Shown: positions 50,929 to 59,733 of the stretch, in pieces
How positions within the stretch are numbered: the first letter of the stretch is position 1
Layout of the letters: every line of letters starts with the position of its first letter
Assembly (NCBI RefSeq): GCF_032271945.1
Contig: NZ_CP130319.1
Location: 1,631,001 to 1,695,000, forward strand
DNA length: 64,000 nucleotides
Direction: 5' to 3'
DNA from: Paenibacillus sp. MBLB1832
GTDB lineage: Bacteria; Bacillota; Bacilli; Paenibacillales; NBRC-103111
Translations under genes and position numbers: made by a program
The notes under the pieces: generated by a model
What the model was told of the DNA's origin: nothing
The model's input: the letters and a program-made list of their open reading frames with translations, nothing else
Databases searched by the model: none

Positions 50929-52461
50929 ATGCAGGATTATCGTTTGGATGTTCTTGAGCGTGTTGGCGTTTGGGGGGACATGGGCAACGGTTACTATAGG
51001 AACCCCGTTCTGATGGCTGATTATTCCGATCCTGATGTGGTCCGCGTTGGCGAGGATTTCTATATGGTATGCTCGGAGTTTCATTTCATGGGCATGCCAG
51101 TGTTGCATTCGAAGGATCTGGTGAATTGGACAATCATTGGGCAGGTCTATGACCGGCTCGAGATGGATTCCAAATACGATTCCATGGAAAAGTACGGAAA
51201 AGGCAGCTGGGCTCCATCGATTCGGTTTCATGACGGGCTGTTCTACGTCTATTTCTGTACACCTGATGAAGGTTTGTATATGAGCACCGCTGTCAACCCC
51301 GCTGGACCATGGGCCCCGCTGCATGAAGTGGCAAGGGCTTATCGGTGGGAGGACCCATGTCCCTTCTGGGATGATGACGGCCAAGCCTATCTGGGCCGCA
51401 GCCAATGTGGGGCAGGACCCATCATTCTCCATCGGATGACGCCGGATGGGAAGTCGCTACTCGATGATGGCGTTACGATCTACGAGGGCGAATGCGCCGA
51501 AGGAACGAAAATTTATAAGCGCAATGGCTATTATTATTTAATCATTCCCGAGGGAACTGTTCCCTATGGCTGGCAGACCGCCGCGCGTTCGAGAAACCTG
51601 TATGGCCCTTACGAGAGACAGGTTGTGCTGTCTCAGCAGGACACATGGGTGAATGGCCCACACCAGGGAGGTTACGTGGAGCTGGAGAACGGGGAAGGCT
51701 GGTTTCTGCACTTTTCCCATACGGGGGCGTTGGGTAGAATTGTCCACTTGCAGCCGGTTACATGGATCGAAGACTGGCCGCTTATCGGTTATAGCAAGAA
51801 CGATCGCTTCCCGGGCAAGCCAGTTACGGTTTGGAAGAAGCCTGAGGTCGGATCAAGCCATCCAATCTGCGCCCCTCAGACATCGGACAACTTCGATAGC
51901 CCGCAGCTTGGACTCCAGTGGCAATGGAACCATAATCCTGATGACAGATCGTGGTCCTTAACGGAGCGCCCAGGTTATCTGAGGCTTCGTACACAACCTG
52001 GCATCGACCTGCTTCGAGCTCGTAATGTTCTGACTCAGAAGATCATGGGCACATCCGGAGTGATAACGATTAAGCTCGATACAGCCTCCATGGGATTCAA
52101 TCAACGAGCTGGAGTGGCATTAATGGGCGGACCTGAGACGCATCAGTTGTATGTGGAGAACAAGGGAAGGAAGAAGGGAATCGTTGGCATCCTTGCAGGA
52201 GAGGCGGTTCAAGGACCGGAGCTGATACAAACAGAGGTTTGGTTCCGAATTACCATTCAACTATGTTCTCAGATTACGTTCTACTATAGTCTGGATGGGT
52301 GGAACTATCAGCATTTCTGGAGAAATGCCCAGGTTCAGAATGGGTACTGGAAAGGCGCCCGCGTTGCATTGTTCACTTATGAAGGGCAGGAAGGGCACGT
52401 AGACATTGAGTGTTTTGAGTATAGGCACGACGGTCCCGGCGGACAACTAGAAGCTGAATGA
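50929..52461 (+). CDS. Glycoside hydrolase family 43 (beta-xylosidase/arabinofuranosidase type)
   Basis: 510 residues, five-bladed propeller plus a C-terminal concanavalin-like beta-sandwich (from about 320, DNFDSPQLGLQWQWNHNP). Catalytic acids: base Asp in NPVLMADYSDPDVV, pKa-modulating Asp in RWEDPCPFWDDDG, and acid Glu in IYEGECAEGTKIYKR. Further family blocks are SWAPSIRFHDGLFYVYF and NGPHQGGYVELENG. No signal peptide. ATG 50929 follows AGGAGGAG; the frame is open further upstream and overlaps the GH28-like gene. In this locus it probably removes arabinose or galactose from imported pectin oligosaccharides; exo-beta-galactosidase activity is another option within GH43. A terminator follows. 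Confidence 0.88.
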   Translation: MQDYRLDVLERVGVWGDMGNGYYRNPVLMADYSDPDVVRVGEDFYMVCSEFHFMGMPVLHSKDLVNWTIIGQVYDRLEMDSKYDSMEKYGKGSWAPSIRFHDGLFYVYFCTPDEGLYMSTAVNPAGPWAPLHEVARAYRWEDPCPFWDDDGQAYLGRSQCGAGPIILHRMTPDGKSLLDDGVTIYEGECAEGTKIYKRNGYYYLIIPEGTVPYGWQTAARSRNLYGPYERQVVLSQQDTWVNGPHQGGYVELENGEGWFLHFSHTGALGRIVHLQPVTWIEDWPLIGYSKNDRFPGKPVTVWKKPEVGSSHPICAPQTSDNFDSPQLGLQWQWNHNPDDRSWSLTERPGYLRLRTQPGIDLLRARNVLTQKIMGTSGVITIKLDTASMGFNQRAGVALMGGPETHQLYVENKGRKKGIVGILAGEAVQGPELIQTEVWFRITIQLCSQITFYYSLDGWNYQHFWRNAQVQNGYWKGARVALFTYEGQEGHVDIECFEYRHDGPGGQLEAE

Positions 52462-52491
52462 ATCCAAGCCATGGAAGTGTAATTTAAATGT

Positions 52492-52531
52492 AAGAAGGCC
52501 GCTTCAGGGTAACGCTGGGCGCCTTCTTTTT
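52492..52531 (+). terminator. Intrinsic terminator of the GH43 gene
   Basis: AAGAAGGC (52492-52499) pairs with GCCTTCTT (52521-52528), followed by TTTTTG, closing the GH53-to-GH43 gene group. Confidence 0.8.
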
Positions 52532-52616
52532 GTATTTGCCTATGAAGTAATGACAAATGAATATTGGAAGCGCTATTATCATCGTATAAGATATATCAGA
52601 GTGTGGGGGGATTGCT

Positions 52617-54422
52617 GTGCTTCGATCATTTCATTCCAAGCTATTAGCGCTGCTTATAGTCATTTCGTTAGTACCTATGTTCATTATGAGTACCTACTCG
52701 TATCGAGTATCCGTTCAAGCCGCCGAGCAGAACGCCGGCCATTCGATGGAGACTGCATTGGAGCAGATGGGCAAGAATCTGGACTTTCAAGTGAGAACAT
52801 ATAGGAGATATATGGACTTCTTTGTTTCCTATAATGAGCTTAAGGCCGTCATTTTCGATAATACGTTCTCTCCGACTTCGCTGGCAACGTGGGTGGCTAA
52901 CCGTAAGTTGGAGTCCATGTTAAACGGTTTATTTCTTTACGAAGATTCGATAGCGTCAATTGCCTTCTATAAAAATAACGAATTAGTATACAATTACAAA
53001 GAGCTCAATGGAAATACCCTCAGGAGCTTTGGGAAATCCGTGAATTATTCGGAAGCTATGGCTTTAAGAGGCGGGATACAGATGAGCTTCTTGCAAACCG
53101 TCAATGAGGAGAATGGAAGCAAGGAGAACTATTATGTGTTTGGCAGAAGATTGTTTAAGGACCAACAGGTCAGCGATTCCACTTCAGCGGGAGTGTTTAT
53201 CTTCGTTCCTGAAAAAAACTTTGCAGATATCTTCCGCACAACGAATAACCCAATAGCAGGGTCAGCATGGATTACCGATAGCAACGATCACATTTATTCC
53301 CGGTCAGATGGAGAGGAAGACGAAAGACTCCTTCCTTCCCTGAACCTACTCTCGGATTTGCCGCAGCAATCGGTGCGGGGGAGTTTCCTGCATGAATATG
53401 AGGATAGAAAATTCATTGTCGGCTACTACCGTTTAGACCGGTGGGGGCTTCAAATTGTTCAGGCTATTCCACAGGATGTCTACACGGCGAAAATCCGAAC
53501 CATAGCTAAATCCACCATTTGGATGAGTTCTATATTGCTTGTCTTACTGTTGCTGTTCTCGGTGTCATTCGCGCATAAGCTTTCCGATCCTGTCCGCCGT
53601 ATGGTTAGTGCGATGAGACAAATCCAGTCGGGAAATTTTGATGTGCAGCTTGAGTCTAACTTTACTCAAGAATTCAACTTACTCGCTAAATCGTTTAACT
53701 ATATGGCCGTGAGGCTGAAGGAACAGGTGATTCAGCTTGTTGCCGAGGAGAAGCGGCGAGGGGAAATCGAGTATCACATGCTGCAATATCAGATCAATCC
53801 CCATTTTGTCAACAACACCTTGGGATCTGTTCGGTTATTCGCAATGACCAAGGGGGCAGACGAGGTTGCGGAAGTTTTGCACTTGCTAGCTCGTTTATTT
53901 CAGCGCACGTTAGGAAGTTCAGCGAGGCTGGTCCGCTTGCGCACCGAGTTGATGCACTTGAAGGATTACATTCGTATACACCAGATGCAGTATATGGACG
54001 AGTTGCAAGTTTCCTTTCAATGCGATGATGAGCTGATGGAGGGTTACGTCCCCAACATGCTTCTTCAACCACTGGTGGAGAATGCCCTGTTTCACGGTAT
54101 CCATTCAGCCACGGGAGTTCCGCAAATCACGATTGGAGCACGCAAGGATGCTCAGGATCTTATTTTGTTTGTGCAAGATAACGGATTGGGCATGAGTGAA
54201 GACAAGTGGAAGGAAATCTTATATGGCGGCGACTCGCTTTCGAATCGACTTAATAAAATCGGGGTTAAAAATGTTGATCAACGGCTGCAGCTGCATTACG
54301 GCCCTGCCTATGGCGTGTCCTTAATGAGTAAAGAAGGGGAAGGAACAAGAGTAGAAGTTCGGTTACCTTATCAGATCAATATGGAGGAATTCGAGCATGA
54401 AGAAAATCATCATCACGGATGA
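52617..54422 (+). CDS. YesM-type membrane sensor histidine kinase
   Basis: 601 residues. GTG start after GTGGGGGGA. First membrane helix (LLALLIVISLVPMFIMST), extracellular Cache-like domain to about residue 290, second membrane helix (TIWMSSILLVLLLLFSVSF), HAMP (VSAMRQIQSGNFDVQLES), phospho-acceptor His396 in LQYQINPHFVNNTLGS and an ATPase domain (QPLVENALFHGI, DNGLGMS). The pair with the following regulator overlaps by 26 bp. It probably senses galactan or arabinan breakdown products and controls the surrounding pectin-degradation genes. The kinase stands between the enzyme genes and the transporter genes of the locus. Confidence 0.93.
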   Translation: MLRSFHSKLLALLIVISLVPMFIMSTYSYRVSVQAAEQNAGHSMETALEQMGKNLDFQVRTYRRYMDFFVSYNELKAVIFDNTFSPTSLATWVANRKLESMLNGLFLYEDSIASIAFYKNNELVYNYKELNGNTLRSFGKSVNYSEAMALRGGIQMSFLQTVNEENGSKENYYVFGRRLFKDQQVSDSTSAGVFIFVPEKNFADIFRTTNNPIAGSAWITDSNDHIYSRSDGEEDERLLPSLNLLSDLPQQSVRGSFLHEYEDRKFIVGYYRLDRWGLQIVQAIPQDVYTAKIRTIAKSTIWMSSILLVLLLLFSVSFAHKLSDPVRRMVSAMRQIQSGNFDVQLESNFTQEFNLLAKSFNYMAVRLKEQVIQLVAEEKRRGEIEYHMLQYQINPHFVNNTLGSVRLFAMTKGADEVAEVLHLLARLFQRTLGSSARLVRLRTELMHLKDYIRIHQMQYMDELQVSFQCDDELMEGYVPNMLLQPLVENALFHGIHSATGVPQITIGARKDAQDLILFVQDNGLGMSEDKWKEILYGGDSLSNRLNKIGVKNVDQRLQLHYGPAYGVSLMSKEGEGTRVEVRLPYQINMEEFEHEENHHHG

Positions 54423-56052
54423 TAACCGCATGGTTGTAGAGTCTGTCGCCCAGCTACTTCCGTGGACACAATTGGGCTTTGAGATTGTTGCGAAGGCATA
54501 TGACGGAGTTCAAGCTCTTGAGGCACTCAAGCGACGTGGCGCTGATATTGTTATCTCGGATATCAAGATGCCGAATATGGATGGCTTGCAGCTGATCCGG
54601 GAAATGAAGAAGCTTGGACTGGATGCCAAAACCATTGTGTTAAGTTCTTACAATGACTTCGACATGGTTCGGGAAGCCATGCGACTAGGTGCTTCGGAAT
54701 ACATTCTGAAGACCGAACTCGACCGTCAGACTCTCTCCCAACTGCTCATTGCACTGGCAAGTCAACTCGATCAGGAACGGGAGGCGCTGGATAATATCGG
54801 GAAGCGGGACGAATTGTCGGAATCGGAGATCTTGCGTCTCAAGGAGATGGATAACGAGCTGAGACGCAATCGCGTATACATCAGGGACCAACTGCTCCGT
54901 GGCTTATGCCTCGGGCATTTGCCCGAGGAACAGTTTCTCCAGCAGTGCAAGAGTTATCTTGAGATCCGATATGTGTCTGGTATGCATGCCTTATTATACC
55001 TGGTTGTGGACAATTTCCAGAATGTACTCGATATGAGATGGAGAGGGGATGAGCAGCTGCTATCTTTTGCTGCTATGAATGTAGTAGAGGAGTTACTCGA
55101 TCGAAATGTTCGGGCAGATCTCTTCTATAACGGATCGGGAGAATTCGTTGTATTGGCCTGCTTGGAATCAGATGGAAATAATTCCTATGAATATTGGGAG
55201 AGCCTCTTCACTCAGATTGCCGAGGCACTCGAGCAATATTTTCGAATTCGTATATCCGGTGGCTTGAGTTTGGACAAGGAAGATCATTACCCGGTTTCGA
55301 AGCTCTATGTACAAGCGCTCGAGGCAAGTCAGTTTCGCTATATTCTGGGGAAGGGCAAGCTCATCACGGACCAAGATGTGATGCAACGGAGAAATATGTC
55401 CAGCAATACAAGTCCCAACCGCTTTGAACGAGTCGATATGCTGCGAAATGCCCTGCATGCTTCACACCCTCAGTTGCTCATAAAGACAGCGGACTCGTTA
55501 ATGGTTCGCCCGGAAGAAGTCACACCGGAGAACTTCAGGGAAGCGCTCAGGCTCTATGAGAAATACTCCTTTATTCTAAGTGAGTTTCTGGAGAAGAATG
55601 GCTTACGTTCAAAATGCCGCAGCCTGTTGGAGAGTTTCAATGAATTCCTTTACGACCGGGAAGCGATCCCCGAGCTGAATGCCCGGTTTCTTGATATATT
55701 AAGACGTATTTCCGAGGAAATGGCGACAGGTAACAGTCATGTCCGTCTGTTAATGAAATTTGTCCAAGCCCATTACAAAGAGGAAATTACGCTTCAAACG
55801 GCATCCGAGCAACTCGGGGTAAACAGCGCCTATCTGGGAAGACTGGTGCAGAAGGAACTGCAGGTTAACTTCTCGGAATACTTGAACCATTACCGGATTG
55901 AGCGTGCTAAAGAGTTGTTGTTAGAGGGCAAACTCAAGATCTACGAGATTGCTGAGGCGGTGGGATACGGGAGTACGGAGCATTTCAGCAGAATGTTTAA
56001 AAAGGTGACGGGTCTAAGCCCCAAAGACTACTCAAGCGGCAAATTAAAATGA
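54397..56052 (+). CDS. YesN-type response regulator with AraC DNA-binding domain
   Basis: 551 residues. Receiver domain with Asp55 in IVISDIKMPNMDG and the switch lysine in EYILKTELDR, a middle region of about 300 residues, and a C-terminal AraC double helix-turn-helix (about 445-548, TASEQLGVNSAYLGRLVQKE and KIYEIAEAVGYGSTEHFSRMFK). It starts inside the kinase gene with GGAGGAATT upstream. The conserved 33-bp element begins four bases after its stop and overlaps the -35 of the transporter promoter, so this regulator is the best candidate activator of both that operon and the GH53 gene. A decayed copy of its C-terminal domain lies at 45508. Confidence 0.93.
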   Translation: MKKIIITDDNRMVVESVAQLLPWTQLGFEIVAKAYDGVQALEALKRRGADIVISDIKMPNMDGLQLIREMKKLGLDAKTIVLSSYNDFDMVREAMRLGASEYILKTELDRQTLSQLLIALASQLDQEREALDNIGKRDELSESEILRLKEMDNELRRNRVYIRDQLLRGLCLGHLPEEQFLQQCKSYLEIRYVSGMHALLYLVVDNFQNVLDMRWRGDEQLLSFAAMNVVEELLDRNVRADLFYNGSGEFVVLACLESDGNNSYEYWESLFTQIAEALEQYFRIRISGGLSLDKEDHYPVSKLYVQALEASQFRYILGKGKLITDQDVMQRRNMSSNTSPNRFERVDMLRNALHASHPQLLIKTADSLMVRPEEVTPENFREALRLYEKYSFILSEFLEKNGLRSKCRSLLESFNEFLYDREAIPELNARFLDILRRISEEMATGNSHVRLLMKFVQAHYKEEITLQTASEQLGVNSAYLGRLVQKELQVNFSEYLNHYRIERAKELLLEGKLKIYEIAEAVGYGSTEHFSRMFKKVTGLSPKDYSSGKLK

Positions 56053-56055
56053 TTG

Positions 56056-56109
56056 CATCATGAAATATACAGTAAGATCATTCAGATTGGTCGTTCCTCC
56101 TGATAAGAT
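56056..56109 (+). promoter_or_regulatory. Activator site 2 and promoter of the transporter operon
   Basis: The 33-bp element (56056-56088) matches 45772-45804 at 27 positions without gaps. Two ATCAT boxes lie 20 bp apart. Its end overlaps the -35 TTCAGA (56081-56086); a -10 TAAGAT follows after 17 bp (56104-56109). A weak -35 touched by an activator site is typical of class II activation. Confidence 0.68.
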
Positions 56110-56138
56110 TGAACCATAAGAAATAGGAGGAACCGCCA

Positions 56139-57059
56139 ATGAACACAACATTAGTGACTCACACTCTACTTAAGCTAAACAGACAAAAATACTTGTTTAT
56201 GCTCTTACTGCCAGGCCTTGTATACTTTATCATCTTCAAATATGTCCCGATGTATGGTGTCGTGCTGGCCTTCAAAGAGTTCAATCCGATGGATGGTATC
56301 CTGGGCAGTCCTTGGGCAGGAATGAAATACTTTAACCAAATTTTTCAATCCGATTCCATTCATCAGGTCGTTTACAATACGCTGCGAATAAGTCTGCTAA
56401 AGCTCGTATTCGCCTTCCCGGCTCCGATCATGTTTGCTTTGCTGATGAATGAACTTGCCGGCAATGCGTTCAAACACGCGGTTCAAACCATCTCTTATTT
56501 GCCTCATTTTCTCTCCTGGGTTGTTATCTCTGGACTCATCTTTCAACTATTATCGCCTAGCTACGGTTTATATGGTTATGTAGCGAATATGTTTGGCTGG
56601 AAGACACAGGTTTTGCTAGCACAACCGAATACGTTTCTAACGATTCTTGTATCCTCTGAAATATGGAAGGAATTTGGATATGGAAGTGTTATCTATCTGG
56701 CGGCAATTGCGGGGATCAGCGGTGAGTTGTATGAAGCGGCAAGAATGGATGGGGCTGGCCGGTTCAAAATGATGGTTCATATTACTCTACCAAGCCTGCT
56801 TCCGATTATCAGCATCTTGTTTATCCTGCAGCTTGGGCATGTATTGGATGGGGGCTTTGACCAGATTATGAACTTGTATAATCCATTGGTGTATGGGGTG
56901 GCCGATGTTGTCGACACCTATGTATACCGGATGGGTCTGGCCAACTTTCAATATAGCTTCGGTACGGCGGTAGGCCTGTTTAAGGGTATCGTTGCAATGA
57001 TTCTAGTAATCTCTACCAACTATATAGTCCGCAAAACAACAGACCATTCCATATGGTAG
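56139..57059 (+). CDS. ABC polysaccharide/oligosaccharide permease (LplB type)
   Basis: 306 residues with six predicted membrane helices. LplB-type signatures: YFIIFKYVPMYGVVLAFKEF near the start, the LPHFLSWVVISGLIFQLL stretch, the EAA loop ISGELYEAARMDGAGRFKM and the C-terminal YNPLVYGVADVVDTYVYR. ATG with AGGAGGAACCG upstream. First gene of the permease-permease-binding protein operon driven by the activator-controlled promoter. Together with the next permease and an unlinked ATPase it should import pectin-derived oligosaccharides. The N-terminus and the leader have a decayed counterpart in front of the GH53 gene. Confidence 0.92.
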   Translation: MNTTLVTHTLLKLNRQKYLFMLLLPGLVYFIIFKYVPMYGVVLAFKEFNPMDGILGSPWAGMKYFNQIFQSDSIHQVVYNTLRISLLKLVFAFPAPIMFALLMNELAGNAFKHAVQTISYLPHFLSWVVISGLIFQLLSPSYGLYGYVANMFGWKTQVLLAQPNTFLTILVSSEIWKEFGYGSVIYLAAIAGISGELYEAARMDGAGRFKMMVHITLPSLLPIISILFILQLGHVLDGGFDQIMNLYNPLVYGVADVVDTYVYRMGLANFQYSFGTAVGLFKGIVAMILVISTNYIVRKTTDHSIW

Positions 57060-57071
57060 CAGGAGGTATAC

Positions 57072-57959
57072 ATGAGAGTACATAAAAGTTTTGCCGAGCA
57101 GCTTTTTAATATCGGGAATATAGCCGTCATGTGCCTGGTCTGTATGACGATTATCTATCCGTTCTGGCAGCAGGTTGTCCTGTCATTTAGCCGTCCTGAG
57201 GATGCCCAATTGATTGGTTTGCACCTCTACACCACTCATCCTACTTTAGATTCGTTCCGAAGAATTTTTATGGGCTCAACCATTTACAAGGCCTATTATT
57301 GGACAATCGTCCGCACGGTGCTCGGCACCATTCTAACGGTTGGTGTAACCACGATGATGGCCTATCCACTCGCGAAAGTGTACTTGCTCGGACGTAAATT
57401 TTGGATGTGGATTGTCGTATTCACGATGTTTTTCAGTGGTGGCCTGGTGCCGACGTATCTGCTAGTGAAAAATCTGCACTTGACCAATACGATCTGGTCG
57501 CTCGTTCTGCCCGGCCTTGTCAGTGCGTGGAACATCATAATTATACGGAACTTCTATTATTCCATCCCGGATGAATTGGAAGAGAGTGCAAGGATGGATG
57601 GAGCCCATGATATGTACATATTCGTCCGCATCATTTTTCCACTGTCTGCTCCTGTCATCGCTACCGTAACCTTATGGACGTTGGTAGGAAACTGGAATGC
57701 TTGGTTTGATGCGCTCATGTATATTACCAATAATAAGATTAAGGTTCTGCAGATTGTGCTTCGAGAGGTACTGAATGACGCTAACCAGATGTCGGGTGCG
57801 AACCCGTCAGATGTTGCGGAATTGGCAGGGCAGCAATATACACCGGAATCTATAAAAGCGGCCATCCTTATGGTTGTCATTCTTCCGATTGTCTGCGTAT
57901 ATCCCTTCTTGCAGAAGTATTTTGTCAAGGGAATCATGGTTGGGGCTGTTAAAGGCTGA
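57072..57959 (+). CDS. ABC carbohydrate permease (LplC/YtcP type)
   Basis: 295 residues with six predicted membrane helices, the partner of the LplB-like permease. Features: MTIIYPFWQQVVLSFS near the start, FFSGGLVPTYLLVKNLHL, the EAA loop IPDELEESARMDGAHDMYIF and the tail KGIMVGAVKG. It starts 12 bp after the previous stop with AGGAGG upstream, so it is translated from the same mRNA. No ATPase gene follows, as is usual for importers of this group. Confidence 0.92.
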   Translation: MRVHKSFAEQLFNIGNIAVMCLVCMTIIYPFWQQVVLSFSRPEDAQLIGLHLYTTHPTLDSFRRIFMGSTIYKAYYWTIVRTVLGTILTVGVTTMMAYPLAKVYLLGRKFWMWIVVFTMFFSGGLVPTYLLVKNLHLTNTIWSLVLPGLVSAWNIIIIRNFYYSIPDELEESARMDGAHDMYIFVRIIFPLSAPVIATVTLWTLVGNWNAWFDALMYITNNKIKVLQIVLREVLNDANQMSGANPSDVAELAGQQYTPESIKAAILMVVILPIVCVYPFLQKYFVKGIMVGAVKG

Positions 57960-58041
57960 AAAATTCGGAGTTTCCCATTGCTCGATATAAGGACGAATGT
58001 CTTTATATATAATTCATCAATCATTATGGAGGGGTTTATTC

Positions 58042-59643
58042 ATGCAAAAAAGACGCATTCTTACAGCGATCACAGCGTCTATTCTAGCGGTCTCGCTCGC
58101 AGGCTGCTCCTCGTCATCGACTACGACCAAGAAGGATGCGGCGACAAGCGCACCGCCCAAGCAGTACTCGATCAAAATCTTCACCTCGCGGGTTCAGCCA
58201 AATCCGGAATCCGAGGCCATCAAGCAATTGGAAGGGAAGCTCGGTCAAAAATTAGAAATAATGTCGGTTCCAGATGCCAATTACGCGGAAAAGTTGAACC
58301 TGTACTATGCTTCCAATGATATGCCGGACGTGTTCGATGCTAGCAGTAACGAGGAAATCCGCAAGAACGGTACAGCCAAGTTCACAGAAGATGAGCTTAA
58401 GAAGTACATGCCATTGTCCTATGCAGCAGCACTGAAGCAATATCAAGACTTTGGCATTGAGAAGCAGAAGGTGTTCGACCGATTCTCGGTAGACGGGAAA
58501 CTTGCATCATTCTCAATGGGCGGTAAAGAACTGACATATCCTTACGGCCTAGTGGTTCGTCAGGATTTGCTTGAGGAATTCGGACTCCCGATGCCGAAAA
58601 CGTTGGAGGATTGGGAGACCTTCTTGAAAGCGTACAAGCAGAAATATCCGAACAAATATCCATTGAGCGCACGGGGAAAAGATCTGATTCGCCAGTCCTT
58701 CTATGCTTTCATCGCGGCCTTCGGTACATCCTATGACACGTGGCAAATGAAGGATGGCAAGATCGTCTACGGACCAATGATGCCAGAAATGCGTGATGCG
58801 CTGGAGCTGCTTGCCCGCTGGTACAAGGCTGGTTATATTAACCCAGAGTGGATTACGATGGATAATGCCGCTTTCAATAATGATTGGATCAACGGTAATA
58901 CCGTCATTAGCCAATTTAATAGGTTGGACACGGTCATTAAGGCACCGTACACGCCGGGCTCTCCTTATGACTTGCTGTCGGGCAAAAATGCGAAGGCCAA
59001 GTTCGAATGGGTGCCATTCCCGAAATGGAAAGACAGTGTGAAACCGGCAGTTAACACCTACGAAGGGATCACCAACATCGGGGTCAGCTTCGGCAAGCAG
59101 CTAGAGAAGGACCCGGATAAGCTTCATGCTGCAATGGGGGTAGTCGATAAGATCATGAGCGATAAAGACTCGTTCATGCTTCGCAGCTATGGTGTTCTAG
59201 GTAAAACCTACGATTTGGTGGATAATATTCCTGTCGTGAAGAAAGAACTCAATAATACGGATGGTAACGTGAAGGAAGGCTTCGCCTGGTTATTTAAAGG
59301 TGCCCCTGGTTCGAATTGGGATCTTGTGAAATCAACGAAAACTCCATATTACCTCGATAACTTGAAGAAATATGCTGAGGATGCATCAGGCCAGTATTCT
59401 AAAGCGAATACAGAATGGGCATTCTCACGTGTAAACGGTCCACTTATTTCACCGTCTGGTGAAAATCTGGATGCCAAAGGTAAGGCGAAAACCGAGGAGT
59501 GGGGCCTCATGTTCGCCAGCGTTATTGTTGGTAGTAAGTCACTGGCGGACTTCGATAAGTTCATCGAGTCTTGGAAGAAGGAATGGGGGAACGACGCTAC
59601 GGAAGCTGCGAATCGTCTCTACCTGAAGCAGTGGCAGAAGTAA
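58042..59643 (+). CDS. ABC transporter extracellular binding lipoprotein (LplA/YtcQ type)
   Basis: 533 residues, the longer LplA-type binding protein that partners LplB/LplC permeases. Signal sequence with lipobox (ILAVSLAGCSSS, Cys about 22) and a short Ser/Thr/Lys linker. Family segments: NDMPDVFDASSNEEI, PYGLVVRQDLLEEFGL, PKTLEDWETFLKAYK and the C-terminal FDKFIESWKKEWG. ATG 58042 follows GGAGGGG; an ATG at 57997 lies in frame but upstream of the ribosome site. It should bind galactan- or arabinan-derived oligosaccharides at the cell surface and may also inform the sensor kinase. Confidence 0.93.
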   Translation: MQKRRILTAITASILAVSLAGCSSSSTTTKKDAATSAPPKQYSIKIFTSRVQPNPESEAIKQLEGKLGQKLEIMSVPDANYAEKLNLYYASNDMPDVFDASSNEEIRKNGTAKFTEDELKKYMPLSYAAALKQYQDFGIEKQKVFDRFSVDGKLASFSMGGKELTYPYGLVVRQDLLEEFGLPMPKTLEDWETFLKAYKQKYPNKYPLSARGKDLIRQSFYAFIAAFGTSYDTWQMKDGKIVYGPMMPEMRDALELLARWYKAGYINPEWITMDNAAFNNDWINGNTVISQFNRLDTVIKAPYTPGSPYDLLSGKNAKAKFEWVPFPKWKDSVKPAVNTYEGITNIGVSFGKQLEKDPDKLHAAMGVVDKIMSDKDSFMLRSYGVLGKTYDLVDNIPVVKKELNNTDGNVKEGFAWLFKGAPGSNWDLVKSTKTPYYLDNLKKYAEDASGQYSKANTEWAFSRVNGPLISPSGENLDAKGKAKTEEWGLMFASVIVGSKSLADFDKFIESWKKEWGNDATEAANRLYLKQWQK

Positions 59644-59657
59644 GCATGTAATGAGGG

Positions 59658-59697
59658 AGGAGCAGGTCTTGCATCTTTAATGGCCTGCTCCTTCTAA
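59658..59697 (+). terminator. Probable terminator after the binding protein gene
   Basis: GGAGCAGG (59659-59666) pairs with CCTGCTCC (59684-59691), followed by TTCTAAATT. The stem is good but the T-tract is weak, so read-through into the large enzyme gene is possible. Confidence 0.55.
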
Positions 59698-59733
59698 ATT
59701 GAAAATCCAAATTATGATGAATGGGGGCTCATT